DNA of 13,383 bases from JBBFMJ01 sp037441225 (GTDB lineage Bacteria > Acidobacteriota > Thermoanaerobaculia > UBA2201): the NCBI GenBank assembly GCA_037441225.1, contig JBBISU010000088.1, positions 1 through 13,383 of the forward strand, in the 5' to 3' direction. A model generated the notes under the pieces. The model did no database searches. It had not been told where the DNA came from and saw nothing but the letters and a program-made list of their open reading frames with translations. This document shows, piece by piece, positions 6,277 through 13,383 of this stretch. Numbering within the stretch: the stretch's first letter is position 1; each line of letters begins with the position of its first letter. A program made the translations under genes and the position numbers.

Positions 6277-8625
6277 ATGGATTTAGTTGGTGGTCTGATA
6301 ATAGGTTATATTCTTTCCCTGCCTTTAATTTTTCCAGGCTTAAGTAAATTTTTGCATTTTTTCTCCTTTTTTTCTGTTTCTTTTTTAATGATTTTTTACC
6401 TCTTTAAGAAGGGAATTAGCACTACTTTTAAAATTCCTTTAATTTTTTTCTTTATTTTTTCCTTTATTACGATTATTACCACAATCCCTATAAGCAATTT
6501 TTTAGTAAAAATTTTTTCTCCAAATTTATATAAAATAATTTCATCTTTTGGTTGGGATAAGACCTTTTCTCTTTCTTTTGCACCAATTTGGACTTTAAGA
6601 AATTTAAGTTTTATAATTGTAGGAATTTCAATTTTTTTTCTTTCTTTTTTTTATTTTGAAAAAAGGAAAGAAAAAATTTATAGATTCTCGAGGATTTTAT
6701 TTTATTTTATCTTAACAATATCTTTGTATTCTTTGTTTTTAAAATATTCAGATTCTAAAAGTTTACCCCTTTTTCAAATTCCTTTTAAAGAATGGAATTT
6801 TGGATTATTTCCAAATGCAAATATATTTGCTTCTTTTGCCCTTCTTGGAATCCCCTTAGGATTCTTTTTATTCCTTTACAAAACAAAATACCAAAAATCA
6901 TCTCCTGGTTCTCAATTGTTTTTTTTAATGGGTTCTATTGGACTTTTAATTGCAATAATCTTGGCAGAATCATGGGGTGCTTTGTTTTCCCTTTTTCTTT
7001 CAGCAAATATTTGTATATTATATAGAAAGCCTTATATTGGAATTTTATTCTTTGCTATCTTAATTTTTTTACTTTTCATCATAGTTCCAATCCTTCCGCC
7101 TGATGTAAAAAATAGTATGGAACATAGGATTTATTTTTCACTTTTGAGTTTGGAAATTTTTTTAAAATATCCCATCTTTGGAACAGGACTTGGTACAATT
7201 CAAATTGTTTCTGGAATTTATCAAAAGCCCTTAAAAGATGTAATTGTAGATAAAATCCACAATGATTATTTAGAACTCCTCACTACTTCTGGTTTAATAT
7301 CAATTTTTCTTTTTTTATCCATAGGTATTATTATTTACAAAAATTTTATTTTTTTAAAGGAAAAATATAATTTGAGATGCGGAATTTTATTAGGTATTTT
7401 AGGTGTTTTAATCCATTCCTTTGTAGATTTTCCACTTCAAAATTTTACTGTTATGTCTTATTTCTCCATTGCCTTAGGGGTTCTTTTTATAAACCATAAT
7501 ATTAATAAAGAAAAAGCAAAATCTTTAAAAAATATCTTTTTAATTCTTTTAATTTTTGCATCCCTTGTCAACCTTATCTTATTAACTGGCTTAATAAATG
7601 TAAAATTTAAAGGATATTCTATTTTTTTCCCTGAAGAAAGCTTTGATACAATAAGAAAAGATTTAGAAGTATCAGATAAATTTACAAAATATTTTCCTTT
7701 TTATGCACCAATTTGGGGCGAGAGGGCAAGGTTTTTTGAAAGAGAAGACAAAATTGATGAAGCAATAATTTGCATTGAAAGGGCAATTATACTTGAACCA
7801 ACAAACCCAAAACTTTATCCCTTGGCTGCAAAGCTTTATTTTATAAAAGGAGATGATGAAAAATATTTAAATTCCCTTTCCTATGGCTTTGGTTTAGGAA
7901 ATATGAGTTTAAAACCCTTTCCTTTGTCCAAAGAAGAGAAAGAAAAAGTAATTTTAAATTCTTTAAAAATTGCTTCCAAGTATTATGGAAAAAATGCTTA
8001 TGTTTCTTATTTGATGGGTTATTATAATTTGAAAAATATTAAATCAAATAAAGCAAAAGAAGTTGCCTTGGAAGGAACAAAGAAATTTAAAGATAATACA
8101 GAACTCCATTATCTTTTGGCAAGGGAATATTTTGAAGAAGGAAGATTAAAAGAAGCAGAAGAGGAAAATTTAAAAAGTTTTAATTTGTACGAGGATTTAA
8201 AAAATTATTTACTTTTTGCAAAGATAAATTTTAAAAGAAACAATTATGAGGAAGGGAAAAGATACCTTTATGAAGGAATAAAGCTAATTAAGCCAGAAAC
8301 TTATGCTTTAGGTTATTTTATTGAAGGTGCAATTTTTTTAAAAGAAAAAAATATCTATGATGCAAAGGAATTCTTGAAGTCAGGTTTTTATATAAAGCCC
8401 CATCCATTAATTGCCTATTATATTGGGACCTTTGAAGAAGAAAAAAAGAATTTTATTTCAGCAGAAGAATGGTATAAAAAATCAATTGAAATTGACAATA
8501 AATATGAATCTTCTTACAGGCGACTTTATAATTTATATAAAATACAAAAGGATTTTAAAATCCTACAGGAAATAAAAGAATTGGCAAAGATAAAATTCCC
8601 TCAGAGTAAATGGTATGAAGATTGA
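6277..8625 (+). CDS. O-antigen ligase-family membrane protein with C-terminal TPR domain
   Basis: The 782-residue protein has two halves. Residues 1 to about 450 hold many hydrophobic segments, including the O-antigen ligase/Wzy_C region with GTGLGT upstream of IHNDYLE (H328-E333), followed by LTTSGLISIFLFL. The HND(Y)xE sequence in a large periplasmic loop is the family hallmark. Residues about 470-782 are soluble and TPR-like, with repeats such as DEAIICIERAIILEPTNPKL and SAEEWYKKSIEIDNKYE. Members transfer or polymerise undecaprenyl-linked glycans on the periplasmic side; some instead glycosylate proteins, and sequence alone cannot tell these apart. It opens the operon with murB and a GT-C enzyme, which supports a glycan role. 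The start follows the promoter by 7 bases with no Shine-Dalgarno sequence. It overlaps murB by 11 bases. Confidence 0.85.
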   Translation: MDLVGGLIIGYILSLPLIFPGLSKFLHFFSFFSVSFLMIFYLFKKGISTTFKIPLIFFFIFSFITIITTIPISNFLVKIFSPNLYKIISSFGWDKTFSLSFAPIWTLRNLSFIIVGISIFFLSFFYFEKRKEKIYRFSRILFYFILTISLYSLFLKYSDSKSLPLFQIPFKEWNFGLFPNANIFASFALLGIPLGFFLFLYKTKYQKSSPGSQLFFLMGSIGLLIAIILAESWGALFSLFLSANICILYRKPYIGILFFAILIFLLFIIVPILPPDVKNSMEHRIYFSLLSLEIFLKYPIFGTGLGTIQIVSGIYQKPLKDVIVDKIHNDYLELLTTSGLISIFLFLSIGIIIYKNFIFLKEKYNLRCGILLGILGVLIHSFVDFPLQNFTVMSYFSIALGVLFINHNINKEKAKSLKNIFLILLIFASLVNLILLTGLINVKFKGYSIFFPEESFDTIRKDLEVSDKFTKYFPFYAPIWGERARFFEREDKIDEAIICIERAIILEPTNPKLYPLAAKLYFIKGDDEKYLNSLSYGFGLGNMSLKPFPLSKEEKEKVILNSLKIASKYYGKNAYVSYLMGYYNLKNIKSNKAKEVALEGTKKFKDNTELHYLLAREYFEEGRLKEAEEENLKSFNLYEDLKNYLLFAKINFKRNNYEEGKRYLYEGIKLIKPETYALGYFIEGAIFLKEKNIYDAKEFLKSGFYIKPHPLIAYYIGTFEEEKKNFISAEEWYKKSIEIDNKYESSYRRLYNLYKIQKDFKILQEIKELAKIKFPQSKWYED

Positions 8626-9505
8626 AGAATTTTTAAAAAGAAATGATTTAAAGTATTTAAAAGATTATCCTTTAAGCAAGATGACAACTTTTGGAGTTGG
8701 TGGAAAAGCAAAATTTATTGTTTTCCTTCAAAACATTAAAGAACTAAGGGAAATTTTTTTCAAGATAAAGAAAGAAAATTTAAATTATTTTATTTTAGGA
8801 AGGGGTGCAAATCTTCTTGTTTCAGATAAAGGTTTTGATGGGATTGTTTTAAAACTTGAAGGGGAATTTAAAAAGATAACTATAAAAGGCAATGAAATCT
8901 ATTGTGGCTCTGGTGCTTATATTTCAAGAGCATCAATTTATTCTATCTTTAAGGGTTTTTATGGTTTTGAAAATTTTATAGACCTTCCAGGAACAATTGG
9001 AGGAGCTTTAATTATGAATGCAGGTTGCTATGGGAAAGAAATAAGTGAAAATTTAATATTTGTGGATCTCCTTCAAAAAGATGGAAAATTAAAAAGGCTA
9101 AAAAAAGAAGAAATTACTTTTTCTTACAGAAGTAGCAGTTTAAATGGAAATGGCATAATTTTAAGGGCAAAATTTTTATTAAAAAAAGGTGAAAGAAATG
9201 AAATTTTAAGAAAAGCTCTTGAAGTTTTGAAAAAAAGGAAAGAAAATATTCCAGAAGGATTAAGTGCTGGTTCTATCTTTAAAAATCCAAAAAATTATAA
9301 AGCAAAGGAATTGCTTAAAGAAGCAGGACTTATAGGGTTTAAATTAGGAGGTGCCTTTTTTTCTTATGAGCATCCAAATGTAATTATAAATAGTGGAAAT
9401 GCAAAGGCAGAAGATATTTATAATCTAATAAAGATTGCAAAAGAAAAAGTCTTTGAAAAATTTAAAGTTAACTTGGAGGAAGAAATAGTTTATGTTGGCT
9501 TTTAA
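8615..9505 (+). CDS. murB: UDP-N-acetylenolpyruvoylglucosamine reductase MurB
   Basis: This 296-residue flavoprotein carries out the NADPH-dependent reduction that makes UDP-N-acetylmuramate for peptidoglycan. FAD-binding motifs are TTFGVGG (24-30), LGRGANLLVSDKGF (61-74) and PGTIGGALIMNAGCYG (125-140). SYRSS (170-174), SAGSIFKNP with catalytic S220, and the late acid E289 in NLEEEI complete the active site. The length and the short linkers fit the type II form of MurB, as in Gram-positives and many thermophiles, rather than the longer E. coli type I. The ATG lies inside the end of the ligase gene and has only a weak AGAG upstream, which suggests translational coupling. Its end overlaps the GT-C gene by 14 bases. 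Confidence 0.95.
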   Translation: MKIEEFLKRNDLKYLKDYPLSKMTTFGVGGKAKFIVFLQNIKELREIFFKIKKENLNYFILGRGANLLVSDKGFDGIVLKLEGEFKKITIKGNEIYCGSGAYISRASIYSIFKGFYGFENFIDLPGTIGGALIMNAGCYGKEISENLIFVDLLQKDGKLKRLKKEEITFSYRSSSLNGNGIILRAKFLLKKGERNEILRKALEVLKKRKENIPEGLSAGSIFKNPKNYKAKELLKEAGLIGFKLGGAFFSYEHPNVIINSGNAKAEDIYNLIKIAKEKVFEKFKVNLEEEIVYVGF

Positions 9506-11072
9506 AAAAAAAGATTTACAAATTTTGCTTTTATTATTTTTAATAAATATTATTTCTGTTTTATTTTTTTATAACAAAATAATTTTTAAAACAGAAGGAT
9601 ACTTTACCTATCCCCTTGATGATACTTATATCCATCTTGCCCTTGCAAAAAATTTTTTAAAATATAAAGTAATTGGAATTAATGGAGAGTTTGCTTTCAA
9701 TACTTCCTCTCCTTTTTTTACAATAATTTTATCCCTTTTATTTTTAATTTTTGGAAATAATCCCCTCATACCCTTAATAATAAATATAATTATTTCTTTT
9801 TTAATTATTTTTTATATTTTCTTTTTTTTAAAAAAAAATTTTAATCTTTTTTATACTTTAATATTTTCAATTTTATTTTATTTTTTAATTCCAATCCCAA
9901 CTCTTATATTTTTAGGTATGGAACATTTGCTTCACCTTTTTCTTCTTTTATTATTGTTAAATACTCTAATATCTTTTCTTTTTCAGGAGAAAAAAAATTA
10001 TTTCCTTCTTTTTATCCTTTCTTTTTTGTTTTCTTCAGTAAGATATGAATCATTATTTTTCATTTTTCCCTTCCTTTTAATTTTTATATATAAAAGAAAT
10101 TTCAAAGAAACAATATTTATCTTTTCAGGTGCCTTTATACCAATTTTTCTTTTTGGATTTTATTCAGTAATCAAAGGTTGGCTTTTTTTTCCTACCTCTG
10201 TGGCTTTAAAAGGTTTCCTCTTTGATTTTGAAAATCCAAAAAGAATAATTTTTGATATTGGGAAGAAAGTTTATTATCATTTAACTGGCTATGAATTCAA
10301 TTTGTCTATTTTGCTCTTTTGCCTTTTTTCCTTATATTTTTTAAACAAAAAAATTGAATTTTTAAAGTCAAAGGTTCAAATTTTATCTTTTGTGTTATTT
10401 TTCAACCTAATTTTTCACCTGAGCTTTGCAAAAATAGGAAGGTTTTATAGATATGAAGCATATATTATTTCTTTTTTTCTTTTTTTAATTATTTATTTCT
10501 TAAAAGAGTATAAATTAAAGGATGAACTAAAAATAATATCAAAAATATCTCTTTTTTTTATAATATTTTTAGCAGCAATACCTTTTATTCTTTTTAGTTA
10601 TAAATCTCTAAATATGATTGCAATAGGAGCAAAAAATATAAAGGATCAGCAAATTCAAATGGCAAAATTTTTGCAAAAATATTATAAAGATGATTGGATA
10701 GGTGTAAATGATATAGGGGCAGTTTGTTATTTTAAAGAAAAGGTTTTTGATATTTGGGGGATTGGAAACTTAGATGTAGCAAGGAAAAGGTTAGAAAATA
10801 AGTATGATAAAAATTGTTTAGAGGATAAGATAAATGAATACAACATTAAAGTTATTATAGCATATAATGTAATTTTTAAGTATTTAGGAGGTATCCCGGA
10901 GGGAATAAACTTTGTGGGAGCTTGGAAAATTAAAGATAATCTTGTTTGTGCAGATGATGAGGTCTTTATCTTTGCAAGAGATGAAGAAGTTCAAAACTTG
11001 ATAAAAAATTTAAAGGAGTTTTCAAAAGAATTGCCAAAGGATGTAACTCAAAGGGGTATTTATTTGGAATAA
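9492..11072 (+). CDS. GT-C-type membrane glycosyltransferase (AftB-like motif set)
   Basis: The 526-residue polytopic membrane protein has about ten hydrophobic segments up to residue 370, then a soluble periplasmic tail. It shows an ordered motif set I associate with lipid-phosphate-sugar-dependent GT-C transferases of the AftB/mannosyltransferase type. These are PLDDTYIHLALAKN with D43/D44 in the first loop (the likely catalytic acid), FNTSSPFF (69-76), LGMEHLL (141-147), VRYES (183-187), FFPTSVALK (232-240), RFYRYEAY, and in the tail VNDIGAVCYF (405-414) and FDIWGIGN. The sugar and acceptor are unknown. GGAGGA (9475-9480) precedes the ATG by 11 bases, and the gene overlaps murB by 14 bases. 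Its place between murB and gpmI, behind an O-antigen ligase, suggests envelope glycan assembly. Family assignment rests on motif recall, not on a search. Confidence 0.7.
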   Translation: MLAFKKKDLQILLLLFLINIISVLFFYNKIIFKTEGYFTYPLDDTYIHLALAKNFLKYKVIGINGEFAFNTSSPFFTIILSLLFLIFGNNPLIPLIINIIISFLIIFYIFFFLKKNFNLFYTLIFSILFYFLIPIPTLIFLGMEHLLHLFLLLLLLNTLISFLFQEKKNYFLLFILSFLFSSVRYESLFFIFPFLLIFIYKRNFKETIFIFSGAFIPIFLFGFYSVIKGWLFFPTSVALKGFLFDFENPKRIIFDIGKKVYYHLTGYEFNLSILLFCLFSLYFLNKKIEFLKSKVQILSFVLFFNLIFHLSFAKIGRFYRYEAYIISFFLFLIIYFLKEYKLKDELKIISKISLFFIIFLAAIPFILFSYKSLNMIAIGAKNIKDQQIQMAKFLQKYYKDDWIGVNDIGAVCYFKEKVFDIWGIGNLDVARKRLENKYDKNCLEDKINEYNIKVIIAYNVIFKYLGGIPEGINFVGAWKIKDNLVCADDEVFIFARDEEVQNLIKNLKEFSKELPKDVTQRGIYLE

Positions 11073-11112
11073 TATTTTAATTTTTTAATTTTAAATTATA
11101 AGGAGACAAATT

Positions 11113-12627
11113 ATGAAAGGTTTCCCAAAGATGCTTATAATTTTAGATGGCTATGGTTTAGGAAAGATTTATCCTGGAAATGCAGTTTTTTTAGCAGAAA
11201 CACCAATTTTGAAAAAACTTTACAGAAATTATCCTTGGGGATTTTTGAAATGCTCAGGGGAGGCAGTAGGATTACCTGAAGGGCAAATGGGAAATTCTGA
11301 AGTTGGGCATTTGACTATTGGCGCTGGAAGGGTAATATACCAAGAGCTGGTAAGGATTTCAAAAGCAATTGAAGATGGAAGTTTAGAGAGAAATGAAAAT
11401 CTTTTAAAATTTTTTAATAAAGTTAAAGAAAATAAGGGAAGAATACATTTTTTTGGCTTATTATCCCATGGAGGAGTTCACTCTACACAAAATCATTTAT
11501 ATGGTTTAATTGAAATTGCAAAAAAAAATAATATGAGGGGTTTTATTCATTCTATATTAGATGGAAGAGATACACCTCCTATGTCTGGGATTGAAAATGT
11601 CAAAGAATTACTTCAATTTTTAAAAAATTATGAAGGTTTTGAACTTGCTTCAATTACTGGAAGGTATTATGCAATGGATAGAGATAAGAGGTGGGAAAGA
11701 ACAAAGCTTGCTTATGATTTGTATGTAAAAGGGGAAGGAAAAATCACAGATAAACCCCTTGAAGCAATTCAAGAGTCCTACAATGAAAATATAGGTGATG
11801 AATTTGTAAAGCCAATTTCTCTTTTAACAAAAGAAGATAAATTAATAAGGGATGGTGATGGGCTTTTGTTTTTTAATTTTAGAGCTGACAGGATGAGACA
11901 AATAGTGAGAGCTTTTTTTGAAGAAAATTTTGAGGGTTTTGAAAGAAATTTATACCCAAAAGTTGAAATAATTACAATGACCCAGTACCATGAGGATTTT
12001 CCACTCCCAGTTTTATTTCCACCAGAAGAAATAAAAGATTTATTTGGAGAAATTTTAGAGAAAAATAATATTGAAAATTTAAGGATTGCAGAAACAGAAA
12101 AATATGCCCATGTAACTTTTTTTATGAATGGTGGTTCTGATACAAAATTTAAAGGGGAAGAAAGGATACTTGTCCCTTCTCCAAAGGTTGCAACTTATGA
12201 TTTAAAGCCAGAGATGTCTGCTTATGAAGTAACAGAAGAAGTATTAAAAAACCTTGAAAAATTCCCAGTAATTGTTTTAAATTTTGCAAACTGTGATATG
12301 GTGGGGCATACTGGATTTCTAAAAGCAGCTATTAAAGCAGTTGAAACAGTTGATAATTGCTTGGGAAAGATTTTAAAGAAATTAGAAGAATTGGATGGAG
12401 AAGCAATAATTACAGCAGACCATGGAAATGCAGAAGAAATGATTGCAGAAGATGGTTCACCACATACTGCTCATACAACTACACCAGTTCCATATATTTT
12501 ATTTTCTTCAAGATTTAAAGATTCAAAGGCAAAAGATGGCTCTTTGAAGGATTTAGCACCAACACTTTTATATTTACTCAATATTAAAAAATCTGAAAGG
12601 ATGACTGGAGAAATTTTAATCTCTTGA
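11113..12627 (+). CDS. gpmI: 2,3-bisphosphoglycerate-independent phosphoglycerate mutase
   Basis: The 504-residue enzyme interconverts 3- and 2-phosphoglycerate in glycolysis without a bisphosphoglycerate cofactor, using two metal ions. The full family set is present: D12 in ILDGYG, phosphoryl-carrying S62 in MGNSEVGHLTIGAGR, H123 in GGVHSTQNH, LDGRDTPP (149-156), GRYYAMDRDKRWERT (183-197), FNFRADRMRQ (255-264), K330, D395 and H399 in ANCDMVGHTG, D436/H437 in TADHGNAEEM, and H454 in HTAHTTTPVP. Length matches the Bacillus enzyme. AAGGAG at 11100-11105, 7 bases before the ATG, sets the start. It follows the GT-C gene by 40 bases and is probably the operon's last gene, although a local promoter in the A/T-rich gap cannot be excluded. 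Confidence 0.97.
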   Translation: MKGFPKMLIILDGYGLGKIYPGNAVFLAETPILKKLYRNYPWGFLKCSGEAVGLPEGQMGNSEVGHLTIGAGRVIYQELVRISKAIEDGSLERNENLLKFFNKVKENKGRIHFFGLLSHGGVHSTQNHLYGLIEIAKKNNMRGFIHSILDGRDTPPMSGIENVKELLQFLKNYEGFELASITGRYYAMDRDKRWERTKLAYDLYVKGEGKITDKPLEAIQESYNENIGDEFVKPISLLTKEDKLIRDGDGLLFFNFRADRMRQIVRAFFEENFEGFERNLYPKVEIITMTQYHEDFPLPVLFPPEEIKDLFGEILEKNNIENLRIAETEKYAHVTFFMNGGSDTKFKGEERILVPSPKVATYDLKPEMSAYEVTEEVLKNLEKFPVIVLNFANCDMVGHTGFLKAAIKAVETVDNCLGKILKKLEELDGEAIITADHGNAEEMIAEDGSPHTAHTTTPVPYILFSSRFKDSKAKDGSLKDLAPTLLYLLNIKKSERMTGEILIS

Positions 12628-12628
12628 T

Positions 12629-12653
12629 AGTTGAGATAGCAACTTGGTTTTTT
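12629..12653 (+). terminator. Weak candidate terminator after gpmI
   Basis: AGTTG (12629-12633) and CAACT (12640-12644) flank a 6-base loop just past the gpmI stop, and a run of six T ends at 12653. The 5-bp stem is short and three bases separate it from the T-run, so it is weak. Confidence 0.35.
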
Positions 12654-12666
12654 CCTAAATAATTAA

Positions 12667-12792
12667 TACAAAAATGGAATTGAAGGTAAAATATGGATAG
12701 AAAAAACCCTTCTTTTTTCTTATAATATTAATTCCAAAAAAGTAGAAATATTTTTAGGAGCAGAGCTTCTTAAAGCTTTTTATTCAACAGGT
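12667..12792 (+). pseudogene. Possible gene remnant before the repeat block
   Basis: The frame from 12667 is open to a TAA at 12979-12981. Its first 42 codons read like this genome's genes (GIEGKIWIEKTLLFSYNINS, then KKVEIFLGAELLKAFYSTG) and use the same A/T-rich codons. A stop lies just upstream at 12664-12666 and there is no ATG, GTG or TTG in this part, so it cannot start normally. From about 12793 the frame runs into repeats and the translation loses protein character. A decayed gene truncated by repeat insertion would explain this; a chance open frame is the alternative. No family is recognised. Confidence 0.3.
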
Positions 12793-12805
12793 CATGCAAA
12801 CACGA

Positions 12806-12919
12806 CCCTTATCCATTTCCGTTTTTCGTTGTCCGTTTCCGTGTCAGTTTTTGAAAAGGATAAGGGCAATTTACGAATTGCCCCTACTGTTCTGTTTCGG
12901 GTGGGGATAAACCCCGCCC
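12806..12919. repeat. Paired palindromes, probable dispersed intergenic repeat
   Basis: Two stem-loops lie 15 bases apart. The first is GGGCAATT-tacg-AATTGCCC (12864-12883). The second is GGGTGGGG-ataaa-CCCCGCCC (12899-12919, one G-T pair). The first is preceded by a 9-base inverted pair, CCCTTATCC (12806-12814) with GGATAAGGG (12858-12866). Similar G/C-rich GGGGCAATT and GGGGCGGGTTTA palindromes recur as dispersed intergenic elements in other genomes as far as I recall. The composition clearly differs from nearby genes. Confidence 0.6.
12825..12836 (+). repeat. Left arm of a 12-bp inverted repeat (CGTTGTCCG family)
   Basis: TTCGTTGTCCGT here is the exact reverse complement of 13278-13289. 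It is followed by a related TTCCGTGTC. Both ends belong to a CGGACAACG/CGGACACGG simple-motif family. Confidence 0.55.
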
Positions 12920-13017
12920 CTGCAATCCTTTTGGTGCTTCATTCCATTTCGCACCTTGAACTTTTCTTTTTCAATGAATAAATAGAGCAATAGAAAAGCA
13001 GAGCAGCCGAGCAGTAG

Positions 13018-13044
13018 TTGAACCCTTTGAACCAATTGAACTTT
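13018..13044 (+). repeat. Three tandem 9-base units
   Basis: TTGAAC begins at 13018, 13027 and 13036, an exact 9-base period (TTGAACCCT, TTGAACCAA, TTGAACTTT). A fourth TTGAACTTTTC lies at 12956-12966. Just upstream, 12984-13017 is a degenerate run of GAGCAG/AGCAATAG-like units. These look like short tandem-repeat tracts. Confidence 0.55.
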
Positions 13045-13122
13045 TTCTTTATTTAATACAAAAATTCCAGACATAAAATGCCAATATTGGTGCAGCCAAC
13101 TCATTTTCCTTGTATCTGCCCC

Positions 13123-13171
13123 AATCCTTCAACGCTTTTGGCTTTCCTTCTCCAAAATTTTTTGAAGGATT
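13123..13171. repeat. Imperfect 16-bp stem-loop
   Basis: AATCCTTCAA (13123-13132) pairs with TTGAAGGATT (13162-13171). Inside it, TTTTGG (13136-13141) pairs with CCAAAA (13152-13157), leaving a 3x4 internal loop and a 10-base terminal loop. It is not followed by a T-run. It may be part of a palindromic repeat or a structured RNA. Confidence 0.5.
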
Positions 13172-13258
13172 AAATTAAGGACACAATTTATTATTATGTT
13201 TTCTAATAATTAAAATTTTTAAAATTTTTGCAAAATAAATTACATTATGTTTTATGTA

Positions 13259-13290
13259 CGGACAACGGAAAATGGACACGGACAACGAAC
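13259..13290 (+). repeat. Right CGGACAACG repeats
   Basis: CGGACAACG occurs at 13259-13267 and 13279-13287, 20 bases apart, with GGACACGG between them. Positions 13278-13289 form a perfect 12-bp inverted repeat with 12825-12836. CTCTGCTC at 13291-13298 is the complement of GAGCAGAG at 12758-12765, giving nested inverted pairs. Confidence 0.55.
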
Positions 13291-13383
13291 CTCTGCTCTA
13301 CTTTATCTCATTTTCAACTGCATTTTTTGGTTAAAAAGAAAGATAAAAAATTAAAATAAGGTGGCAGGAAGGAAGCCGTAAGC

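Larger units (their letters stand above)
12628..13383. other. 756-base region with no convincing intact gene
   Basis: This stretch holds a weak terminator, a possible gene remnant, two adjacent palindromes, 9-base tandem repeats, inverted CGGACAACG motifs and a long imperfect hairpin, listed separately. Its G+C is higher in 12800-12925 and 13255-13300 than in the genes. The only long open frames run through palindromes and simple repeats and give unprotein-like translations, for example on the minus strand at 12871-13104. I read it as repeat-rich intergenic DNA. Confidence 0.6.

Noticed and set aside
1197..12645. AAGTTGCTAT occurring near 1197, 2390 and (complement) 12636
   Set aside because: One copy is inside a coding sequence and the contexts differ; a 10-base word recurring three times is not strong evidence of a shared site.
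12699..12720. AGAAAAAA / TTTTTTCT stem as a terminator
   Set aside because: The stem is nearly all A-T pairs with a single G-C, so it is too weak, and such palindromes are common in A/T-rich DNA.
12871..13104. 77-codon minus-strand reading frame starting MSWLHQYWHF
   Set aside because: It runs through the 9-base tandem repeats and both palindromes, has no Shine-Dalgarno sequence, and its tail is the translation of a palindrome. Not a gene.
13359..13383. SRP RNA, because GGAAGGAAGC resembles the conserved tip of the bacterial molecule
   Set aside because: The strong 5' half-helix that should precede it is missing; the upstream sequence is almost pure A/T. The spacing to the following CC also differs. 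The same limits apply to a cobalamin-type riboswitch reading.

Overview
The window is strongly A+T-rich in its genes (roughly 70% A+T or more by eye). It encodes bacterial housekeeping and cell-envelope functions. The organism looks like a Gram-negative-type (diderm) bacterium: there is a CBM9-like/DUF5916 protein with an outer-membrane-type C-terminal half, a secreted parvulin chaperone, an O-antigen-ligase-like protein and MurB. The A/T- and Lys/Ile-rich composition would fit an AT-rich and possibly thermophilic lineage, perhaps a little-cultured candidate phylum. No rRNA or other phylogenetic marker is present, so the phylum is left open.

Layout. Positions 1-174 hold a doubtful gene tail and a perfect 12-bp hairpin. 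A long minus-strand gene (175-2361) encodes the DUF5916 protein. It is divergent from a plus-strand cluster (2436-5585): a small TPR protein, a SurA/PrsA-type peptidyl-prolyl isomerase, MazG, and an SfsA-DUF123 fusion that starts at TTG inside mazG. lexA (5624-6205, minus) converges on this cluster and diverges from a second plus-strand operon (6277-12627). That operon encodes an O-antigen ligase/TPR protein, MurB, a GT-C-type membrane glycosyltransferase and cofactor-independent phosphoglycerate mutase (GpmI). Three of these four proteins point to glycan or cell-wall assembly. The last 750 bases carry no convincing intact gene. They hold a possible gene remnant followed by a mosaic of hairpins, short tandem repeats and inverted repeats of higher G+C.

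The most striking signal is in the promoters. Three genes that begin transcription units (the TPR gene, lexA and the O-antigen ligase gene) each have a consensus-like sigma-70 promoter with an exact 17-bp spacer. In each, the -10 box ends only 6 to 8 bases before the ATG, and there is no Shine-Dalgarno sequence. These transcripts are predicted to be leaderless or nearly so. Several genes inside the operons (surA-like, GT-C, gpmI) do have Shine-Dalgarno sequences. The lexA promoter has an 11-bp-period direct repeat in its spacer, a good candidate for the LexA operator. Its -35 box directly abuts the -35 box of the divergent operon. I did not find an obviously new multi-gene system. The best leads are the leaderless-promoter pattern, the lexA control region, the SfsA-DUF123 fusion and the repeat mosaic at the right end.
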